From Lagopus muta (lineage: Eukaryota > Chordata > Aves > Galliformes > Phasianidae): DNA of 64,000 nucleotides. Within the stretch, counting starts at the first letter, position 1. The number at the start of each line of letters is the position of its first letter. This document shows, in pieces, positions 11,030 to 20,992 of this stretch. The stretch spans positions 68,954,134 through 69,018,133 of the forward strand of contig NC_064435.1 in assembly GCF_023343835.1 (NCBI RefSeq), in the 5' to 3' direction. A program made the translations under genes and the position numbers. The notes under the pieces were generated by a model. The model saw only the letters and a list, made by a program, of their open reading frames with translations, ran no database searches and was not told the DNA's origin.

Positions 11030-11240
11030 TCAAGCCAAATCATTCGGGTGCCGTGTAAACTCCTTTCTTGAACCTTGGATTTCAGTCATCTTTAGAGGCC
11101 AGCAAGTAGTAATAGAGACTTCCTCTTCATCACTCTCTTCTGCATGTCTCTTATTTTTCCCTTTTGCCTTTCGCGATGGTGGTGGTTCTGAGGAGGGCCC
11201 CTCGCCTGGCTCTTCCTCCATCGCCCTTCCTCCCAGAGAG
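11030..11240 (-). pseudogene. Inverted gag N-part inside the 1104-bp element
   Basis: On the minus strand a frame of 63 codons has an acidic/proline/lysine-rich start (EEEPGEGPSS, KAKGKNKRHAEESDEEE). It then shows PLKMTEIQGSRKEFTRHPND, which reads like the beginning of an avian ERV Gag matrix/capsid-type domain. It stops at 11030 towards the left terminus. The natural continuation of this domain is found immediately next door, but on the opposite strand (11240-11550), so the junction near 11240 is an inversion breakpoint. Family assignment is by resemblance only. Confidence 0.5.
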
Positions 11241-11550
11241 GTTTCATCCTCTTGGCTTGTTTGATGATGGTAATGAAGCTCGCCAACTAGGTGCCATTGC
11301 CAGAGATCCAGCTATTGATAGAGGAATTAGTCGATGTTCGGATGAGGCTACCACCCTCTGGGAACGGGTGTTAATAGCCGTGAAGGAAAAGTATCCCTTC
11401 AAAAATGGCTTGAAGATTGCGATGAAAAAATGGGATACAGTTGAAAAGGGTATCCAGTATTTGAGGGAAATAGGTGTGGTGGAAATGTTGTATGACCCTA
11501 ACTTTGTTCCTAACCACCCACACCAAGACCACGACCCTGAAAAAGTTTGG
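11240..11550 (+). pseudogene. gag C-part inside the 1104-bp element
   Basis: A plus-strand frame (146 codons overall, of which roughly residues 28-125 are retroviral-like) contains LFDDGNEARQLGAIARDPAID, TTLWERVLIAVKEKYPF and VEKGIQYLREIGVVEMLYD. These follow on logically from the inverted gag N-part on the other strand and belong to the same Gag domain type common in avian endogenous retroviruses. The first 28 codons are antisense to the N-part and meaningless. Downstream of about 11550 the frame runs into sequence that is antisense pol, so its last codons are also meaningless. Confidence 0.5.
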
Positions 11551-11876
11551 AACACCACCAGAAGAAGCTGTGTTTCAGTACCGATTACTTCAGAAGCAGC
11601 CTGAACCCCCTCATACACGGCTAAGATCTCCTCCTCAGTTGGAGTGTAGCCCTCTTCTGACCCCCTGTAGGCTTGACTCCAGAATCCCAGGGGTCAGCCT
11701 CGGGTCTCTCCTGAGGCTCTTTGCCACAAACTCCAAGTGGGACCGTTCTCCCCAGCAGCAGTATAGAGGATGTTCTTTATACCCTGTCCTGTCTGTACTG
11801 GCCCTAGGGCCACAGCACGGACTATCTCCTGTTTAATCTGTTCTAAAGCCTGCTGCTGCTCAGGGCTCCATGTATA
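11550..11876 (-). pseudogene. Inverted pol fragment (RT connection/RNase H border) inside the 1104-bp element
   Basis: On the minus strand the sequence reads YTWSPEQQQALEQIKQEIV, then GPTWSLWQR, PLGFWSQAYRG, YTPTEEEIL and YEGVQAASEVIGTETQLLL. This is the order seen at the end of RT and the connection domain of retroviral Pol, where the thumb meets RNase H. At least one stop or shift interrupts it near 11700. It is not from the host provirus: its sequence differs from the provirus's own connection domain at 12290-12583. Together with the gag pieces it shows that the element derives from another ERV family. Confidence 0.55.
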
Positions 11877-11986
11877 CTAGCTTAATTGGGGCGTTAACAC
11901 TTTAATGCCCGTACACTACGTGATGTTTTGATGTGGAATACTGAAACCCAAAAAAAACTCAAAAAACATAGAACCGTGACAGGGTG

Positions 11987-12690
11987 GTTTGATCAGGAAA
12001 GACCAAAGTACTACCTAGTGCTGTCATAGATAAGGTTCAGGTGTTCCCTGTCCCTACTTCACTGAAGCAGCCTCAAGAGTTCCTAGGTATATTGGGTTAT
12101 TGGCATTCCTCTATACCTCACCTAGTGCAGCTGCTAAGGCCACTGTACAGACTCATAAAAAAGGGGCAGCTATGGGGCTGGGGAAAAACAGAACAGGATG
12201 CTTTCCAACAGGTGAAACTGGCAGTTAAGCCCAGGCATTGGCTACATTTGATCCTACCCTCCCAGCTGAGTTACTCAAGATGACTTTGGTTGGGGCCTGT
12301 GTCAACAACAGAGTTCTGTTTGGACCCCATTGGTTTCTGGTCTCAGGTCTGGCATGGAGCAGAAGAAAGATACAGTATGATTGAAAAACAGTTATTGGCT
12401 GCCTTTTTGGCAGTAGAGCCAATAACTCAAACGGCTGAAGTTTTAGTTAAGACCACTCTGCCGATTCAGGGGTGGGTGGAAGATCTGACCCACCTTCATA
12501 AGACAGGGGTGGCCCAAGCACAAAAAGTGGCACGATGGGTCACCTATCTCAGCCAAAGAGTAGTCTGTCTTCATCACCCTTGAAAGAAGAACTCCAGAAG
12601 ATCCTAGGCCCAGTAACCTATCACAGTGATTCACCAAAAGAAATACTGGTCACTCCACTAGAGAAGAGTCCCGTTCAGGAGGGAAAATAT
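11987..12690 (+). pseudogene. pol: RT thumb and connection domain of the ERV-L-like provirus
   Basis: After the scrambled element, RT similarity resumes: a frame from 12041 with QEFLGILGYWHSSIPHL, LLRPLYRLIKKG and WGKTEQDAFQQVK. It is lost by frameshift near 12225-12290 and taken up again from 12290 as GFWSQVWHGAEERYSMIEKQ and LLAAFLAVEPITQTAEV, ending at a stop at 12581-12583. This is the thumb and tether/connection between RT and RNase H. The frameshift and stop make it a pseudogene in addition to its interruption by insertions. Confidence 0.75.
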
Positions 12691-12960
12691 CCTATCCCTG
12701 AAGATGCCTGGTACACGGATGGGTCCAGCAAGGGTAATCCAAGCAAGTAGAGAGCAATAGCATACCATCCTTCCACTGAGACAATCTGGTTTGACGAGGG
12801 GGATGGTCAGAGCAGCCAATGGGCAGAACTGTGAGCTGTGTGGATGGTTATAACCAAGGAACCCAGTGATGGTATCTTGAATATCTGCACAGATAGTTGG
12901 GCTGTGTACCAGGGGCTCACTCTTTGAATTGCACAGTTGGCCACCTAGGAATGGACTATC
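12691..12960 (+). pseudogene. pol: RNase H domain
   Basis: The three acidic positions of retroviral RNase H are visible: Asp in WYTDGSSKGN (about 12709-12735), Glu in SSQWAEL (about 12814-12830) and Asp in CTDSWAVYQG (about 12887-12915). Two in-frame stops interrupt the domain, TAG at about 12748 and TGA after WAEL at about 12832, and another follows at about 12927. The domain would degrade RNA in RNA:DNA hybrids; here it is inactivated by stops while the catalytic residues themselves are kept. Confidence 0.8.
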
Positions 12961-13119
12961 CATGGCCGGCTGATCTGGAGCAAGGACATGTGGTTAGAAT
13001 ATGGAGTACAGTCAAACACAGGACTGTACATGTCTACCATGTTTCTGGTCATCAGCCCCTGCAGTAACTGGGAAACGATGAAGCCGACATTGGCCCAAGT
13101 TCGATGGATTGAGAATTCA

Positions 13120-13738
13120 CCATCTGAGAACATTGCCCATTAGTTACATCAGAAGCTACGGCACTCGGAACAAAAGACAATGTGGGCAGCTGCTAAAGCA
13201 TGGGGACTGCCCATACAGCTACCTGATATAGTCCAGGCATGCCAGGATTGTGATGCTTGCTCTAAGATGAGACCAAGATCATTGCCTGAAACAACAGCCC
13301 ATCTTGCTAGAGGACACAATCCTCTCTAGCTATGACAGATTGATTACATCGGGCCCCTTCCTTGGTCTGAGGGGGCGAGATATGCCCTGACTGGCTTTGA
13401 CACTGCAAGTGGGCTACTGCAGCCCTACCCAGTATCGAAAGCAAACCAGGCATATACCATCAAGGCACTCGCTAAACTGATGTCTGCCAACGGGACACCT
13501 CAAGTCATTAAGAGCGACCAAGGAACTCATTTTACTGGTGCAAAGATACAACGCTGGGCAGAAGAAAATAACACTGAATGGCAATTCCACCTGCCATATA
13601 ATCCAGTGGGGGCAGGCCTCGTGGAATGTTACAACGGTATTCTGAAGGCTGCCCTGAAGACAAACTCCCAGTTCCTGCAGGGGTGGACAAAAAGACTGTA
13701 TGAAACCCTGTGGGACGTGAATGAAAGACCCTGAGATG
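13120..13738 (+). pseudogene. pol: integrase zinc-binding and catalytic core
   Basis: Zinc-finger half: a HxxxH-like start (H, stop, LH, then QKLRH) near 13138-13165 and CQDCDAC near 13240-13260. Core: QIDYIGPLPWS (first Asp, about 13338), KSDQGTHFTGAKIQRW (second Asp, about 13517) and GAGLVECYNGILK (Glu, about 13625). The second Asp and the Glu are separated by exactly 35 residues, the DDx35E spacing of retroviral integrases. In-frame stops occur near 13141 and 13327, and the core ends at a stop at about 13732. An 84-codon open frame covers 13480-13734. This family joins viral DNA to the host genome; this copy is dead. Confidence 0.85.
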
Positions 13739-14339
13739 GCATACCCAGTGCCCTGAGAATGTTGCAGACAACATGGCCCCCCTGCTTAGGATCCAAATTA
13801 TGGGCACTGATCATCAGGTGAGACTCCAGATTGGTAATGAAAATAATCTTCTGCTCCCTGCCCCTGAGAATTTAGATCCTGGCACCTACAGAATAAAATG
13901 GCCTTGGAAGGTGCAGGTAGGACCCAAATGGTGTGGCCTACTTGCACCTTGGGGAAGACTGTTGAAGGTGGGAGGCACAGTAGTCCCTCCAGTAATACGT
14001 ACATGGCCTACTGATATTGTCATCAACGCTTAAATCTTCATTGCTAAAGGGACCCCCATCATGTCCCTATGGCAGATCAGTACACCTCCTTTGGTGCCTG
14101 ATATCGTTATGCAGCCGCAGACATCTGGCCAGAAGGTGTGGTACAGGCTGCCAGGACGTGCCCCAGTACAGGCGGAAGTGTTGACCCAGGATAGAAATAC
14201 GGCCTGTATCTTGCCCTGGAGAGCCTTTGAGCCTTCAGGATCACCAGAGGGAACAAAATGTCGTCAAAAGCGTTCCAGTGTTACTGTCAGATCACATGCA
14301 ACACCCAGTGGTGGTCTACATGGGACTGATGAAATATAG
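13739..14339 (+). pseudogene. pol: integrase C-terminal region
   Basis: Two open frames follow the core. The first (13773-14033, 86 codons) contains APENLDPGTYRIKWPW, then GLLAPWG and VVPPVIRTWP; I do not recognise it, and it lies where some ERV-L elements have an extra domain, though I see no dUTPase motif. The second (14061-14339, 92 codons) contains GQKVWYRLPGRAPVQAEVL and ACILPWRAFEP, which resembles the small beta-barrel DNA-binding domain that ends retroviral integrases. No env-like sequence follows. Confidence 0.6.
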
Positions 14340-14545
14340 GGAGGACCTGCACCTCATGACTGCATGCTGCCAGTGACATCATCGAGCACTGGCCCATAAA
14401 AGAATATCAATGTTCACCGATAGTCATTCATCTTGAATCTTACCAACATGCGTTGTGATGAAATTGTATAAGTGTCACGGTATATCGGATCTCTGTATTT
14501 GAAGAAGCTTACTCTTTAGTCAGCCTGATCATTGGTTCATGCTGT

Positions 14546-14556
14546 GAAAGGGTGGA
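14546..14556 (+). other. Polypurine tract of the ERV-L-like provirus
   Basis: The purine-rich GAAAGGGTGGA (one T) ends two bases before the 3' LTR starts at 14558, where plus-strand DNA synthesis is primed. The stretch from 14340 to here is untranslated sequence with no ORF. Confidence 0.7.
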
Positions 14557-14557
14557 T

Positions 14558-14871
14558 TGTACGGGGACTGCTGAATCAAGGCCTGAACCTTTGATTGATC
14601 ACCTGAGGTGAGCAATGAGTCAGCCACAGGAGCACAGGTGAAGGCAATTCACCTGTGCTGCCAGAAGGGGTGGAGCCTGGCTCCACCTCTCCTGGATCCC
14701 ATTTAAGAGCTGGCTACCAGTGGGGAAGGATCACTTCTGGAGATCCACTCCACTGGATTTTACCACGTGAGCCCAGGATATGGGTGAGTGTCCTTTTCTG
14801 CTCTAGTATAATAACTACATAAGCCAAGCTCTTGGATATACTATATCATCTGTATGTTCATTGATTGTACA
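14558..14871 (+). repeat. 3' LTR of the ERV-L-like provirus
   Basis: Begins TGTACGGGGACTGC and ends GATTGTACA, preceded by a purine-rich tract. It is homologous over its length to the 5' LTR, and shares with it TGAATCA in place of the first TGAGTCA of the solo LTRs. The second TGAGTCA, the AGGTGAAGGCAATTCACCT palindrome, the GGGGTGGAGCCTGGCTCCACC hairpin and CATTTAAGAGC are present. The donor-like TGGGTGAGT has its GT at 14784. It is followed by GTCTC (14872-14876), a near match to the 5' flank. Confidence 0.88.
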
Positions 14872-14876
14872 GTCTC

Positions 14877-17800
14877 CCGGAAAATATGATAATGGTAGGA
14901 AAGAAGTCAGATTCGGTGAGACTGACTAGAAATTATTTTTGGAAAGAAATATCAACTATTTTGGAGAGTGATTGTGTTTAAAATACATAAAATGATGGAT
15001 ATTTCTTCATGATCCTTTATAAAGGCACATCTTTGCATCGGTTCATTTTCCTATGAGGATTCTACATACTGTTAGCACAAGAAAACAGATAGTTGTACTT
15101 AATATTTTCTTTTGGAATAAAGAATGAACTGCTCCACATTTCAATCTAATTAGTATTTATATAACTATGCTTTTTGCCATCTGAAATTAATCACTATGAA
15201 TGGCATAATATACAAGTGTACACTGAAAAAAAGCAATGACAAATAATTTCAATAGCATTTAATACTTCTCTGATAATAAGGGATCTTATAGTTCATCAGT
15301 TACCTGATTTTGGATATCTAGGATGTTAAACAGTATTCTCAATAAAAATGAGTAGATCATAGGAGATATTTCTTTTGTAACTGAGTGGGGTAAAGATTCA
15401 TAGCATGTAGGGTATCAAATATGAGTTTGCCTGCTATTAAAACTAATAGGTGAGATCTAAATTTTCATATGAAAATAAGATTTACTATAAAAGAACAGAA
15501 CATAAGATCATTTTAGCTTGTAACCTCCCTTGAGAGGTTGATGTTAATATGCTAGATGGAAGTGAACTCTTGGGTAATACAACAACCTATTGTGAGATGA
15601 CAGACTGTAGTAAAGGGAATTTCCTTCGTGACCTCTACAGCCAATTAGTTTCCTCCCTCCAGCCTGGAGTTTAATAATCTGTGTCATTATATTTCCTTGC
15701 ATAGCCAGAATGCAAATGTTATTAATATTAAATTCAATCACTGTGTTAAGTTGAAGAACTGCTTCCAACATGTCATGATGTGTTCAGTTCCAGAGATTAC
15801 TCTGTCAAATTCTATTGATGAGTGAATGGATAACAGCTTCTGCCAACACATGTTGAAGAACATCAAAATAATTTCACAAGAAATTGAAAAATATGCAGTG
15901 ATTAAAGGGATAAGATGAAATTAATGTTTAATAAGAAGAGCAGTTACCTGCACAATTGCTGGTGGAGAATTATGTGCAGATTTCAGTGAGGTTCTCACTG
16001 AAGAAATTTTACAAAGTGATGAAGAAACCCATTTCCTTCATGGTGGAGTGGTAGTACAATGTAATTCTCAATGTCAGTCCTCCCCTCACAAACTGAAAAA
16101 TGTGTTCTTGCACTGAAGAGTAAAGAAATTGTTCTGGATGTGCTTTAGTACAGCAACAAATGCTTTGACTGGTATATGAAGTAGCAACCACAGCACTGTG
16201 ATAGTCAAATTTGGAAACAGGCGGGTTTTATTTTTTTTCTCCAGTTTAAGACTTAAGTTTTCTGACATTACTTGCAACTTTTTGTGGATCTAGGCAAGAT
16301 ACAGGCATATTTACCTTCCTTAATATTCTGCTCCCAACAACCAACAGGATACTGGGAGTGGTCTCTGAAACAGTCTTGGTGTTTTTCTGCTGTACTATAC
16401 TACACGTGCAATCAGTTAAGGCTTTTTCTCACAATATCCTTTCCATCCTTCCACAGCCTGGCACAATTCTCTTGCAGTCTTCTGAGTAGTTACTGTGTTT
16501 TAGCACTTACTCCAACAGAGACTTTTTTCAAATCTAATTTCCATTTTTATTGTTTTAATGTTTATTTTTTAAATACGTTGCATGACACCTTGTACTTAGT
16601 GATATGAAAGTGCACTAACAAGATGAACCTCTCCTGTGGGTAACAATCCATCCTCTTGCAGTTTTTGACAGAATGCCTTCCTAAAAATACTGTGGAACTT
16701 CATCTTAACCATCTATCTATACATATGGAAAAAGAATGTTGTTTCTATCTGCTTTATTATACTTCTAGATGTTGTGTCAACCTGTCAAGTATTGACTATA
16801 ATCTCTATAAGCCACATTTAACTACTTCCAGGAAGTCAACAGGGTCAAACTGACAGTGTAAGGGGGTGGTATGAACAGACTGTGCTGCATTAACTCCCTT
16901 GCTTTTCCTACTGTCAGGCCCTGAAAGAATTTTATGCAAATCTTAGGGAAAAAAGTCTCATCTTCCCAGCGAGACTGCTTTGATAGCAGACCTTTTATGT
17001 GCGAAGGAAACCGCACTTGGCTTTCAGTAATGAGAGTATGACCTAGTGGCTAGATCTTATTAAACACACAGAGAAGGAGATGTGATGGGAGCTAGCACCT
17101 GTCCTCCATAAATATTTTCCTGAACACTTTCTATGTATATCCCTGTGAGAAGGGATTTAAAATTTAGTTCAGAAGGTAATGTTAATAGCAAAAAACCCTG
17201 GACAACATCATCTTAGAGAAAAATCCAGTGGATGTCACTGGCTACAACTATCTGATGTTTTGTGTTTCCTGGAACAGAAGTAAAGCCAGGTCAAATGGGA
17301 ACAACTGGATATGAAGATAGAAATGTAAATATGACAGAAAGATATTACCATAAGAAAAGCAAAGCAGGGAGGTAAAGAAGAGCATTGCATACCCAAAAAT
17401 TATGCTTAAGCAACAGCTGCATAAATACTTCTCAGTATTTAAATACCTTAAAGTTACGTACTGATCCAACAAGTTTATTCTTTGTTATTGTGCTTTGATC
17501 ATTTTGTGAAGCTTAAGTTACATGAAGGTTTCCTTGCAAAGTAACTGGAGATTTGAAACAATACTGCAACTTGCACGTGCCCTAAGAGACTGACATCAAA
17601 GATGTGTACCTGTACTTATAAGCTATACTTGCTTAAAAAGTTAACCTAAAATTATCAATACCATAGATGTCTTACAAGATAAAGTATTTTTTAAGAAGTT
17701 TGTTTGGTTCTGCTTTATTTCTTTTAATTGTTGTTCCTTTCATGCACTGAGATCTTGTTACATCATCATCATGAAAACTTAAAAAACAAGTCCCCACATC

Positions 17801-19122
17801 TTCTTCTTAAATATCATAAACAGATTCCCTGACATTGCGCTGTTAGAGAAGAGTAGATGGAATATGTGACCTTTACAGCATCAGTCATTTTTTAACTTAA
17901 TTAGAAAAATCTCAGAATAGCTCCAGAGGAAAACTCTTTCACATTTTATGACTAGACTCTTAGTATTAAGTCTAGGATATTGAGGTATTTGAAGAAAGAG
18001 GTCACGAGTGAAGGAGAATGTACAGATATATAGAAGTGTAGGCAGTAGAGACATTTTATACACTCACATTAATCTTTTCAGGTGATGTGAAGTTATATGA
18101 AAATGGTTTTGTAATCATAGTACTGTAGTTCAATAATCAGTAAACATTCTGGGAAATGTTCCTTGTAATGCTGAAGAGCTGAATATACCTCTAGAAAAAA
18201 AACTTCAAAACAGCTATAAAAGGCAATGCAAACAAACAAAGGCAAACAAACCAAAGGTACAGAACTGGAAATGTAAGGACAATACTGTTCCCAGTAAGAT
18301 AAAAGATAACGTTCCCATTGACTTTTTGATTACAGTGGACTTGTACAGACAAAAATCTCTCAGTTATAACAGAGGGCCAGTTACTACCTCCAGCCAGGGA
18401 ACGGGCATAATGTTTGTTACTTAGAGAGAGACTAACATAAAATATAGTGAATGTTAGTTCAAAGTCATACTGTTGCAACTATGGAATGAAGAAACAGGAA
18501 GCACCAAGTGTGGAATACCTAACTTATTGCTCTGACAAATCTATGCTCTCCTTTATAGGTATTATTCTAAAACATCTCATTTAATTTTAATTGTTAAGTT
18601 GCTTTGCTGAATATATCTACTTAATTAAAAGTAAAAAATATATCTCTATCTTCTCACCAATGGCAACAGGGCTACTAAGGTTGCTTTCAGCTGTGAACAT
18701 TTTTTTTTTTTTTTAAGAGGAAAAAGATTTTCTAAAGTATGATAGCTTTATGATTTAGCTCGAGATCAGAGTACAAAACTCTGTCAACTCTGATAGTACC
18801 AAATAGTATTGAAATGAGAAGAAAGGAAATGGGTCATAGTTAACTTCTCTGGTAGTCCTGCTTAATTTGACTCCACTGTAAGTACTCAATGGGCCCAAGT
18901 AGTCATTTGGAACTGGACTTGGGTGTATGCAAGAGCTTACAAATTTGTGAGAAAGCTGCATTAATCTACGGCTTTTAATCAGAATAACAAAGGTTCCAGT
19001 CAACTGCTACATAGCACACTAGGAGTCATTGGAATTACTTGCTGTATGTTATCCACACGGCTGTTATTCCCCCCTCCCCACCCCCAAGACACACACAGGA
19101 AACAGCTCATTGACAAGCACAT
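14877..19122. other. AT-rich intergenic stretch
   Basis: No gene, RNA or named repeat is visible. ORFs reach 111 codons (16272-16607) but carry no motif and are biased by AT-rich composition. Short homopolymers only (for example T/A near 18700). Likely unique sequence. Confidence 0.55.
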
Positions 19123-19399
19123 TGTTTAGCAGCTTCGGGTGCCACATCTATATAAACTCGTGCCCATGCCTGTTGCATTGCCTACTACGCTACTAACCCT
19201 AACCAGGTCAGGACCAAATAACTGCACGTATACACCAATATGATGAACAGCAAAATGAAGTTTATTACACGTGAACTCTAGCTTATAAACCCTAAGTGCA
19301 TTGTCTATGCCCCAAAAGCATGTGCTACACATCAATCAAACAGCTTGGGAGGTCCTGCTGCGTCACACACCGAGGGGTGTCACACAGTCACCTGCTGCA
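19123..19399 (-). repeat. LTR of an alpharetrovirus-like provirus
   Basis: On the minus strand the proposed LTR starts TGCAGCAGGTGACTG at 19399 and ends GCTGCTAAACA at 19123, about 277 bases. A purine-rich GGAGCGGGGCAA lies immediately before the start. TATAAGC (19287-19281) is followed within 20 bases by AATAAA (19266-19261). Then comes an R-like segment CATTTTGCTGTTCATCATATTGGTG, which resembles the avian leukosis-type LTR in both order and wording. The short TATA-to-polyA-signal spacing is typical of that genus. Boundaries are inferred. No partner 5' LTR is seen at the other end (about 21295). Confidence 0.65.
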
Positions 19400-19514
19400 A
19401 TTGCCCCGCTCCAAGCTCAATAAAACATACCCATTACATGGCAATCTGCCAAATAATCCTACTCTAACCAATTAACCTATTGCCTAAATGATCCCAATGT
19501 CCTAAATGTGCGAT

Positions 19515-19742
19515 CTACATAAAGTTCGTTGCCCATATGCCCAGCTTTACCAGTGTTAATATTAGACCTAATACAATTATAACTGAACTACAACTAAATG
19601 CAGTAGAGTTAAACATCCCTGTTTCTTTGGTGTACCATCCAGGTCCCACCAGTTGTGTTCTCCTTCCTTCTTTACTCTCTCTCTCGGACGTGATGCATCT
19701 CACTTTTGCCATGGTCAACCATGATGAATGTTTTCTGTCCAC
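19515..19742 (-). pseudogene. Short ORF with C-terminal membrane segment, possible env remnant
   Basis: A 75-codon minus-strand frame ends in a hydrophobic run SSVIIVLGLILTLVKLGIW followed by six residues and a stop. It lies about 115 bases before the LTR, where the cytoplasmic end of an envelope transmembrane subunit would lie. Upstream, an overlapping 67-codon frame (19875-19672) may belong to the same decayed gene. I see no fusion peptide, CX6CC or other diagnostic envelope motif, so env is only a positional guess. Confidence 0.3.
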
Positions 19743-19987
19743 TGCCTCTGATGCAAGTTATCTCATGTTCCAACAGCTTCCTTACCAAAGCAAGATTCAT
19801 TCCAATTGCAGCTGGTGATAGGTCTTTAATCAGCATATAATTAGCCTGGAATAACTGTTGTGATGTCACCAACACTGAAGAATGAAAGCCACATCCTGGT
19901 AAAGTTATAGACAGAGAGATTAGACAATAGAGTGATTGCTGATAGGTCTACTGGCACTGTCTACGAATATGAAATTACAAAGGATCC

Positions 19988-20515
19988 TTATACAAACAAA
20001 TCCCTTCCCAATATACACCAACATTGTCTCAGGTACCTCACTGGAGTGTACCTGAAAATGACAAACATTTGTTCAATATCAAGGCAGATGTCTCGAGCTT
20101 TCAGAGTATTGCTCTCACAAACAAATCCTTGTTGCTTGTTTTCCAGGCCTCCATCTGGCCACCTGTCCCTGAAGGGAACCCATTCTGATGCCCACAATGT
20201 ATACTGCAGTGGATTAAGTACAATGCAGATGCGTATAGGCATATAGGCCCATTCTGGGCCTCCGTTATCATTCCCTACTATCAGGAAGGTCTCCAGTACT
20301 CTTCCTTCCTCTATCAGGCCACATCTAAACTTCCCACAATCTGTTCGTGCATCCCTCTTAACTCCTAAATGCAAATTCACCTTTCTCCTTCTTTTGCTAC
20401 CCTTTTCAGTCGCAACAGGAAGCTGCAGGCTCCACATCCCTCCCCCTCTGCCTGTCTCCCTTTGATCAAGCACTGACTGTTGTAGAGGCTTCCAATTGGT
20501 TGCATGCGCACTCAA
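19988..20515 (-). CDS. Unrecognised ORF inside the alpharetrovirus-like provirus
   Basis: The frame is open for 175 codons on the minus strand. The first ATG is at 20437 (MWSLQLPVATEKGSKRRRK), giving about 149 residues. It has a basic cluster RRRK near the start, several cysteines (CGKFRCG, CESN, CLDI, CWCI) and tryptophans, and no clear membrane segment. It does not look like Gag or Pol. It lies between capsid-like sequence and the putative env tail, so it could be a diverged envelope surface segment or acquired sequence. Its openness within a defective provirus is notable but may be chance. Confidence 0.35.
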   Translation of the reverse strand: MSAHATNWKPLQQSVLDQRETGRGGGMWSLQLPVATEKGSKRRRKVNLHLGVKRDARTDCGKFRCGLIEEGRVLETFLIVGNDNGGPEWAYMPIRICIVLNPLQYTLWASEWVPFRDRWPDGGLENKQQGFVCESNTLKARDICLDIEQMFVIFRYTPVRYLRQCWCILGRDLFV

Positions 20516-20584
20516 TCTTTTAAAAGGATATGTAGGTCAAGTCAATGGGTCCTGATACAGTGGTAGGGAGTGGGTCCAGCAACG

Positions 20585-20992
20585 ATCATCATTTTGTATT
20601 TCTCCATTGGGTGCAACCTGAGCAGACGGTGCTGGCCAGATGTTCTCTTTCAGGAACAATCAGGGTGGATGGTGCTGGCTGGACGCTATCACCCGAGCAC
20701 CTGTAAGTTGCATCGCTTCCCTTTCCTTTCCTACCACCTCCCTAACTTTTGACCAATCTGTACCCAAGCCTTTTCCACAGACCCCACCCCCCTGGGTGTT
20801 ACCGCGCTTGTTTTCCACCTCTAGAGAGGAGGCTAGCATCCCACCCCTTCTTCCCCAGCTCACTTCTCCCCCTGTCCCCGCAGGTGGTGGTAGATTACAC
20901 AGAGAAGGATACAACGGTTTCCGTGGATATGGCGGGGGGACCGTATCCCTGTATCCGTATTTCAACGACCTTGGATTCCTGCACTCGGGCAA
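20585..20992 (-). pseudogene. gag p10/capsid N-terminal-like fragment with PPPY
   Basis: A 110-codon minus-strand frame. It contains VPPPYPRKPLYPSL (PPPY codons at 20938-20927), the L-domain motif that recruits WW-domain ubiquitin ligases for budding. Later comes TDWSKVREVVGKEREAM and QLTGARVIA, resembling the start of alpharetroviral capsid. The order PPPY, then glycine/proline-rich linker, then TDW..VRE is that of p10-CA in avian leukosis-type Gag. The preceding matrix-like part is in a different frame, so there is a frameshift around 20930-20990. Similarity ends near 20585. Confidence 0.6.

Larger units (their letters stand above)
10873..11986. mobile_element. 1104-bp inverted-terminus element with scrambled gag/pol
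   Basis: The element occupies 10878-11981 and sits in the RT thumb region between perfect 5-bp duplications GGGTG (10873-10877, 11982-11986). Removing it and one GGGTG returns the RT to continuous similarity. It begins TGTCATGGTTCTATG and ends CATAGAACCGTGACA. The outer 98 bases (10878-10975, 11884-11981) are inverted repeats of each other at roughly nine in ten identity. Each contains a GGGCATTAA...TTAATGCCC hairpin near the inner edge. Inside are three retroviral pieces in mixed orientation (listed separately). TG/CA ends and a 5-bp duplication point to retroviral-type integration, but LTRs are normally direct, not inverted, repeats. Confidence 0.85.
8912..14876 (+). mobile_element. ERV-L-like (class III) endogenous retrovirus, env-less, with two nested insertions
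   Basis: A full-length provirus: LTR (8917-9222), primer site, gag-like ORF, pol fragments for RT, RNase H and integrase, polypurine tract, LTR (14558-14871). Nothing resembling env lies between integrase and the 3' LTR. Flanks GTCCC/GTCTC are a 5-bp target duplication with one mismatch. The RT fragment has the ERV-L/spuma-like order of motifs (LDLANAFFSIP, LPQGY, YIDx, KFLGV). Coding regions carry several stops and frameshifts, and the RT is further split by a solo LTR (10003-10369) and a scrambled element (10878-11981). It cannot be functional as it stands. Family assignment rests on motif order, not on a database search. Confidence 0.85.

Noticed and set aside
11244-11618. 124-codon minus-strand ORF in the 1104-bp element
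   Set aside because: Only its first 20-30 codons are genuine pol-like sequence; the rest is antisense to gag.
13773-14033. dUTPase domain in the ERV-L-like provirus
   Set aside because: The region lies where such a domain could be, but no dUTPase motif is visible; left as unrecognised integrase-proximal sequence.
19186-19202. Telomere-like ACTAACCCTAACC
   Set aside because: Only about one and a half repeat units, located within the alpharetrovirus-like LTR; not an interstitial telomere tract.
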